The notes under the pieces were generated by a model, which was not told the origin of the DNA, ran no database searches, and saw only the letters and a program-made list of their open reading frames with translations. The position numbers were made by a program, and so were the translations under genes. Of a stretch of 8,144 bases of DNA, positions 5,194-8,144 are shown piece after piece (within the stretch, counting starts at the first letter, position 1; every line of letters starts with the position of its first letter). The stretch is from an uncultured Desulfovibrio sp. (GTDB lineage Bacteria > Desulfobacterota > Desulfovibrionia > Desulfovibrionales > Desulfovibrionaceae), in the NCBI GenBank assembly GCA_945871415.1, contig CAMBWG010000081.1, positions 1 through 8,144 of the forward strand. The letters are read 5' to 3'.

Positions 5194-6207
5194 CTAACGC
5201 AGGGTTAGACCAAGATGCTTGTAGGCCTTGGCGGTGGCCATGCGCCCGCGCGGCGTCCGCTTGAGAAAGCCGCACTGAATCAGATAGGGTTCGTAAATAT
5301 CTTCCAGAGTGCGGACCTCTTCGCCGCAGGCTACGGCCAGAGTGCGCACACCTACGGGGCCGCCGTCGTAGTGCTCGATCAGCACGCTGAGAATCTTCCG
5401 ATCCATGAGATCCAGACCGGAGGTGTCCACGTCCATGCGCTGCAGGGCCGCCGCCGCCTGTTCTTCGCAAATCTCGCCGTTGCCGTGCACAAGGGCAAAG
5501 TCCCGGACACGGCGCAGAAGGCGGTTGGCAATGCGCGGCGTCCCGCGGGAACGGCGGCCGATTTCCAGCGCTCCGGCAGGGCTGATGGACACACCGAGAA
5601 TGCGGGCCGTTCGCTCGACGATACGGGCCAGATCTTCCGGCTCATAATACTCCAGCCGGGCGACAATGCCGAAGCGATCGCGCAGCGGGGAGGAAATGAG
5701 CCCCATGCGCGTGGTGGCCCCCACCAGCGTAAAGGGTTCGATATCTATTTTAACTGTCCGTGCGGCCGGGCCCTGCCCGATGACAAGATCGAGCTTGAAG
5801 TCTTCCATGGCGGGATAGAGGACTTCTTCCACCACAATGGGCATGCGGTGAATTTCATCGACGAACAGGAGATCATGGCGCGAGAGGTTGGTCAGAATGG
5901 CCGCCAGATCGCCGCTGCGTTCCAGAACGGGCCCCGAGGTGCAGACCAGATTGACGCCCAGCTCGGCCGCCATAATTTGGGCAAGGGTAGTCTTGCCCAG
6001 GCCGGGATTGCCGTAGAACAGGGTATGATCCAGCGCCTTGCCGCGTTCTTTGGCCGCGTCAAGGTAGACGCGCAGGTTGGCGCGCAGCTCGTCCTGCCCG
6101 ATAAAATCGTCGAGACGCCGCGGGCGGACACTGTCGTCCCCGGCGGCGCAGGCATCGGCATCGGCCCGGGGCGGAAACATCTCTTCCGCAGTCGGGAAAT
6201 CCGGCAT
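5194..6207 (-). CDS. ruvB: Holliday junction branch-migration ATPase RuvB
   Basis: RuvB is the hexameric AAA+ motor that drives branch migration of Holliday junctions together with RuvA in recombination repair. The 337-residue product has every expected motif: [11 protein letters not shown] (28-37), Walker [10 protein letters not shown] (66-74), Walker [11 protein letters not shown] (113-122), sensor 1 with VGATTR (162-167), the arginine-finger region PLRDRFG (174-180), and sensor 2 near [13 protein letters not shown] (211-223). The C-terminal winged helix ends with [21 protein letters not shown] (313-333). Length and order are normal. ATG 6207 overlaps the ruvA stop codon by one base (TAATG), and GGGAGG lies five bases upstream within the end of ruvA, so translation is probably coupled. 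Confidence 0.98.
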   Translation of the reverse strand: MPDFPTAEEMFPPRADADACAAGDDSVRPRRLDDFIGQDELRANLRVYLDAAKERGKALDHTLFYGNPGLGKTTLAQIMAAELGVNLVCTSGPVLERSGDLAAILTNLSRHDLLFVDEIHRMPIVVEEVLYPAMEDFKLDLVIGQGPAARTVKIDIEPFTLVGATTRMGLISSPLRDRFGIVARLEYYEPEDLARIVERTARILGVSISPAGALEIGRRSRGTPRIANRLLRRVRDFALVHGNGEICEEQAAAALQRMDVDTSGLDLMDRKILSVLIEHYDGGPVGVRTLAVACGEEVRTLEDIYEPYLIQCGFLKRTPRGRMATAKAYKHLGLTLR

Positions 6208-6812
6208 TACATCCTCCCTTTACCCAGCGTTTTGAGCGCTGCGCGCAATACCTCGCTGACATCAAGAGCCGGGCTTTCCTGCAACAGCTCGCGTACCAGC
6301 GCCGCACATTCCTCTTCGGGATAACCAAGGTTGAGCAGCCCGTCCACGGCGTCGCGGAAAACCGCCGACGGACGCGTTGCCGCAGCCGAAGATGCGGGCA
6401 GGCCTGCGGCCTTGAGCTTGTATTTCAGTTCCAGCAGGATATGCTGCGCCGTTTTTTTGCCGATGCCCGGCACGCGTGTCAGGGCCGTGATATCTTCGTC
6501 CGCCGCCACGCGCCGCAGTTCGTCAGGGCGGTACAGAGACAGAATGGACAACGCGGTGCGCGCTCCTACTTTGGAGATGGACAGCAGCGTTCGAAAGGTC
6601 TGCCGCTCCTCGAAGGTCGCAAAGCCGTACAGCTCCTGCGCATCTTCCCGAATAACGTGGCAGATGTAAAAGGCGGCGTGCCCGCCCCGCTCGGGCAGCG
6701 CCGCGCAGGTATGCGTCGGCAGCCCGACTTCATACCCCACGCCGCTTTCCGTCACCAGCAGGCAGGCGTCGTCCCATGTTTCCGCAAGCCGCCCTTCAAG
6801 ATATGCAATCAT
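6207..6812 (-). CDS. ruvA: Holliday junction-binding protein RuvA
   Basis: RuvA binds the four-way junction and loads RuvB. The 201-residue product starts with the family's characteristic MIAYLEG, an OB-fold domain. It then has two helix-hairpin-helix motifs, [16 protein letters not shown] at about 76-91 and [19 protein letters not shown] at about 111-129. A flexible linker (about 136-148) joins a C-terminal RuvB-contacting domain ending [13 protein letters not shown] two codons upstream (6818) is also possible. I prefer ATG 6812 because the family starts at MIAYL. The ribosome site is weak in both cases. It forms an operon with ruvB. The usual third partner gene ruvC is not directly upstream; an intergenic repeat copy is there. 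Confidence 0.97.
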   Translation of the reverse strand: MIAYLEGRLAETWDDACLLVTESGVGYEVGLPTHTCAALPERGGHAAFYICHVIREDAQELYGFATFEERQTFRTLLSISKVGARTALSILSLYRPDELRRVAADEDITALTRVPGIGKKTAQHILLELKYKLKAAGLPASSAAATRPSAVFRDAVDGLLNLGYPEEECAALVRELLQESPALDVSEVLRAALKTLGKGRM

Positions 6813-6845
6813 AGGCACCAGAGAGAGTTAAAGATGATTTTTTTA

Positions 6846-6942
6846 CGTCGTCCGGCCAAAAGTGAGTGAAAAAGCGCGTTTTGCCGCGAAACGACAGGCC
6901 GTATGGTTTGAAGCGCACAGCGTTTCAAACTGAAAATGCTCT
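6846..6942 (+). repeat. Dispersed intergenic hairpin element, copy R4 (5' truncated)
   Basis: The copy lies just upstream of ruvA in the opposite orientation. Its left side starts inside the second hairpin (CGTCGTCCGGCC), so hairpin 1 and the AGAGC end are missing. It retains a degenerate hairpin 3, the invariant block CCGCGAAACGACAGG (6884-6898), GCCGTATGG, hairpin 4 (TTTGAAGCGC and GCGTTTCAAA, 6907-6929) and the end GAAAATGCTCT. It sits where the ruvAB promoter would be expected. I see no clear sigma-70 promoter there, so the element may carry or disturb that control region. Confidence 0.8.
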
Positions 6943-7066
6943 GGCGGAAGTATTGCCGCACCGGAACGCCGTACGCATGGGCGCGGCCTGCCGACCGGGG
7001 GCGCAGCGAACGTCCGTCGGGAGCAATGTAACGGCGAATGCGTGAAAAGCCTACCCCCTACGACAA

Positions 7067-7095
7067 AGAGCCCCGGGCAAAGGGCCCGGGGCTCT
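7067..7095 (-). terminator. Strong hairpin terminator downstream of rubrerythrin
   Basis: AGAGCCCCGGGC (7067-7078) pairs perfectly with GCCCGGGGCTCT (7084-7095) around a five-base loop. The minus-strand continuation is TTTG, a short U-tract, and no U-tract follows on the plus strand. The stem ends in the same AGAGCCCC style as the terminator at 2019. It lies about 196 bases past the rubrerythrin stop, so that transcript may have a long 3' UTR or a separate minus-strand RNA may end here. Confidence 0.65.
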
Positions 7096-7125
7096 GCTGC
7101 ATACAGGATGCCGTGCGGTATGGAT

Positions 7126-7232
7126 GTCGGGAGAGGGAGGGCGTCAGCGGTGGATTCTTCCGCCGCAGGCCCGGGGGGGGCGGGGCCTGCGGCACATCCC
7201 CCGGAAACCGGTTCCCTCTCCCTCTTCCCGAC
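7126..7232. other. Branched secondary structure, candidate structured RNA
   Basis: A long outer stem (7126-7141 with 7216-7232, about 15 pairs and one bulged base) closes a region with three inner hairpins. These are GCGGTGGA with TCCGCCGC (7147-7166, loop TTCT), CCGCAGGCCC with GGGCCTGCGG (7163-7192), and CCGG with CCGG (7201-7211, loop AAA). The first two share 7163-7166 and so compete. There is no open frame of note. The odd pairs (7151 with 7162, 7140 with 7217) are G-U if the plus strand is the RNA, but A-C mismatches on the minus strand. It matches no RNA family that I recognise. Confidence 0.4.
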
Positions 7233-7248
7233 GGAAACAGCTGCGACT

Positions 7249-7293
7249 GGAGCTTTTTTCAGTTTATACCTTTTTCAAAGGTAACACGCTCTA
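7249..7293 (-). repeat. Minimal copy Rx of the dispersed element at the rbr stop codon
   Basis: On the minus strand this copy starts TAGAGCG, has hairpin 1 as TACCTTT and AAAGGTA (within 7266-7282), and ends with AACTGAAAAAAGCTC, a variant of the usual tail AACTGAAAATGCTC. Hairpins 2 to 4 and the invariant block are missing. The length is about 44 bp, close to the other minimal copy R3, which kept hairpin 4 in place of hairpin 1. The first three bases TAG are the rubrerythrin stop codon. Confidence 0.6.
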
Positions 7294-7866
7294 GAAGCTG
7301 TAGTTCAGTTCTTCAAAGTGCGCCTTGGGATGGGCGCAGGCGGGGCAGAGATCGGGGGCGTGGGTGCCTTCCACCAGACAGCCGCAGTTACGGCAGCGCC
7401 AGATGACGGGCTTTTCGCGCAGGAACATCCGGCCTTCCTTGATGTCCTTGGCCAGCGCCAGGAAGCGGCGTTCATGGTAAGCTTCGGCAATGGCGATATT
7501 GCGCATGACGGCGGCGATTTCGGCAAAGCCTTCCTTTTCGGCCGTAGCCGCAAAGGCGGGGTACATTTCCGTATGTTCGTGATTTTCGCCGGCGGCGGAA
7601 GCGATCAGGTTGGTGTGGCTGTCGGCAATGACACCGGCGGGGAAGGCGGCGGCAATTTCCACTTCGCCGCCTTCGAGGAACTTGAACAGGCGCTTCGCGT
7701 GTTCTTTTTCCTGCAGAGCCGTTTCGGTGAAGATGTCGCTCACCAGAACAAAGCCGTCCTTCTTGGCGGCCCCGGCAAAGAAGTCGTAGCGGTTGCGGGC
7801 CTGGGATTCACCGGCAAAGGCGGTGAGGATATTCTTTTCGGTCTGCGTACCTTTCAGAGATTTCAT
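7291..7866 (-). CDS. rbr: Rubrerythrin, diiron peroxidase
   Basis: Rubrerythrin reduces hydrogen peroxide to water with electrons from NADH via rubredoxin or related donors, a main defence of anaerobes in the cytoplasm. The 191-residue product has a ferritin-like domain with diiron ligands Glu20, Glu53, His56, Glu94, Glu97, Glu128 and His131. It then has a rubredoxin-like domain with Cys158-x2-Cys161 and Cys174-x2-Cys177. The opening (MKSLKGTQTEKNILTAFAGE) and ending (PDLCPACAHPKAHFE) are almost those I recall for Desulfovibrio vulgaris. Position 163 is Cys where rubredoxin-type sites usually have Tyr. The start has AAAGGA about seven bases upstream. The gene seems monocistronic: no perR or rubredoxin-like gene lies directly beside it in the window. 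The stop codon is formed by a repeat element end. Confidence 0.98.
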   Translation of the reverse strand: MKSLKGTQTEKNILTAFAGESQARNRYDFFAGAAKKDGFVLVSDIFTETALQEKEHAKRLFKFLEGGEVEIAAAFPAGVIADSHTNLIASAAGENHEHTEMYPAFAATAEKEGFAEIAAVMRNIAIAEAYHERRFLALAKDIKEGRMFLREKPVIWRCRNCGCLVEGTHAPDLCPACAHPKAHFEELNYSF

Positions 7867-7915
7867 GATTCATCCTTTGGCGTGATGCCGGTTAAAGTTC
7901 TTATCGCTGAAGTTG

Positions 7916-7943
7916 ATAGTAATGATTCCTAATAAAAAGTCAA
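7916..7943 (-). promoter_or_regulatory. Rubrerythrin promoter with PerR/Fur-like box
   Basis: On the minus strand TTGACT (7938-7943) and TACTAT (7916-7921) are 16 bases apart, a good sigma-70 promoter giving a leader of about 45 bases. Across the -10 region lies a 7-1-7 inverted repeat TAGGAATCATTACTA (7917-7931); six of seven arm positions are complementary, and nine of fourteen match the PerR/Fur-type consensus TTATAATnATTATAA. PerR control of rubrerythrin is established for anaerobes including Desulfovibrio. Assigning this site to PerR is my inference. Confidence 0.6.
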
Positions 7944-8025
7944 GCGTTTTTTATCTTGTTCCTGAACTTTGGAAAAAATTCGGCGGGGTCGCGGGGAGGC
8001 CCGCAGGCGGATTTTTCGTAACAAT

Positions 8026-8144
8026 AGAGCATTTTCAGTTTGAAATGCTTCGCATTTCAAACCATACGGCCTGTCGTTTCGCGGAAAAACGCGGTTTTTC
8101 CGCTCACTTCGGGCCGGGCGGCGCCGTGCCGCCGCCTCGCGTTT
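8026..8144 (-). repeat. Dispersed intergenic hairpin element, copy R5 (runs off the window)
   Basis: This copy is inverted relative to R1, R2, R3 and R4, and closely similar to R2. From its 3' end inward it has TAGAGC (8025-8030, with TA), the tail, hairpin 4 with perfect ten-base arms TTTGAAATGC and GCATTTCAAA and a three-base loop, the invariant block (8070-8084 as its complement), hairpin 3 (GCGGAAAAA 8081-8089 with TTTTTCCGC 8095-8103), and the GC-rich second hairpin. The window ends where hairpin 1 should begin. Confidence 0.85.

Noticed and set aside
5215..6324. 369-codon open frame opposite ruvB
   Set aside because: It is a shadow frame of an intact RuvB and has no domain.
7126..7232. 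6S RNA, SRP RNA, RNase P RNA or tRNA
   Set aside because: I looked for the SRP GGAAG/AGCAGCC loop, RNase P GAGGAAAGTCC, tRNA T-loop GGTTCRA and the 6S central bubble and found none of them convincingly.
7318..7932. 204-codon open frame opposite rubrerythrin
   Set aside because: It is antisense to rubrerythrin and crosses its promoter. The Gly- and Phe-rich product is typical of a mirrored frame.
7990..8018. Plus-strand terminator (GCGGG with CCCGC, later TTTTT)
   Set aside because: The five-base stem is separated from the T-run by about eight bases, and no plus-strand gene lies upstream to be terminated.
8025..8144. CRISPR array
   Set aside because: The repeats are widely spaced, in both orientations, of different lengths and built of hairpins. 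There are no regular spacers and no cas genes.

Overview
The window reads as chromosomal DNA of a sulfate-reducing bacterium of the Desulfovibrio group. The strongest reason is the rubrerythrin, which has the 191-residue length and nearly all the motif residues that I recall for Desulfovibrio vulgaris rubrerythrin. The high-GC coding style, strong Shine-Dalgarno sites and repeat-rich intergenic DNA agree with this. The assignment is by recall, without a database search.

Layout from left to right: a DHA2-type MFS drug exporter (+, 212-1591), possibly followed by a very short coupled ORF; a long intergenic stretch; a small YbjQ/UPF0145-like protein (-, 2090-2506) behind what looks like a sigma-54 promoter; a second long intergenic stretch; a secreted or lipid-anchored PEBP-like protein (-, 3004-3477); a divergent class I/II PLP aminotransferase (+, 3689-4879) with a clear terminator; a GC-rich hairpin region with a Shine-Dalgarno-led mini-ORF; the Holliday-junction branch-migration genes ruvB and ruvA (-, 5194-6812, stop and start codons overlapping); a roughly 480-base intergenic stretch with a strong terminator hairpin and a separate multi-helix structure; and rubrerythrin (-, 7291-7866) behind a sigma-70-like promoter with a PerR-like palindrome. 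The genes form no single pathway. They are short transcription units: export, branch migration in recombination repair, amino-acid transamination and peroxide defence in an anaerobe.

The feature that links the window is a dispersed intergenic element present six times in 8.1 kb, either full-length, truncated or internally deleted. Its most complete copy (1818-1963) starts with AGAGC, ends with GCTCT, and contains four successive hairpins plus an almost invariant unpaired block (CCGCGAAACGACAGG). Two copies of about 43-45 bp keep only the ends and one hairpin. One of these supplies the rubrerythrin stop codon and another abuts the U-tract of a terminator. The last stem shows base-pair-preserving changes between copies. 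I do not recognise a named family for it. It is the best candidate here for something undescribed: a MITE-like or REP-like element, or a mobile structured-RNA cassette. A second candidate is the branched secondary structure at 7126-7232.
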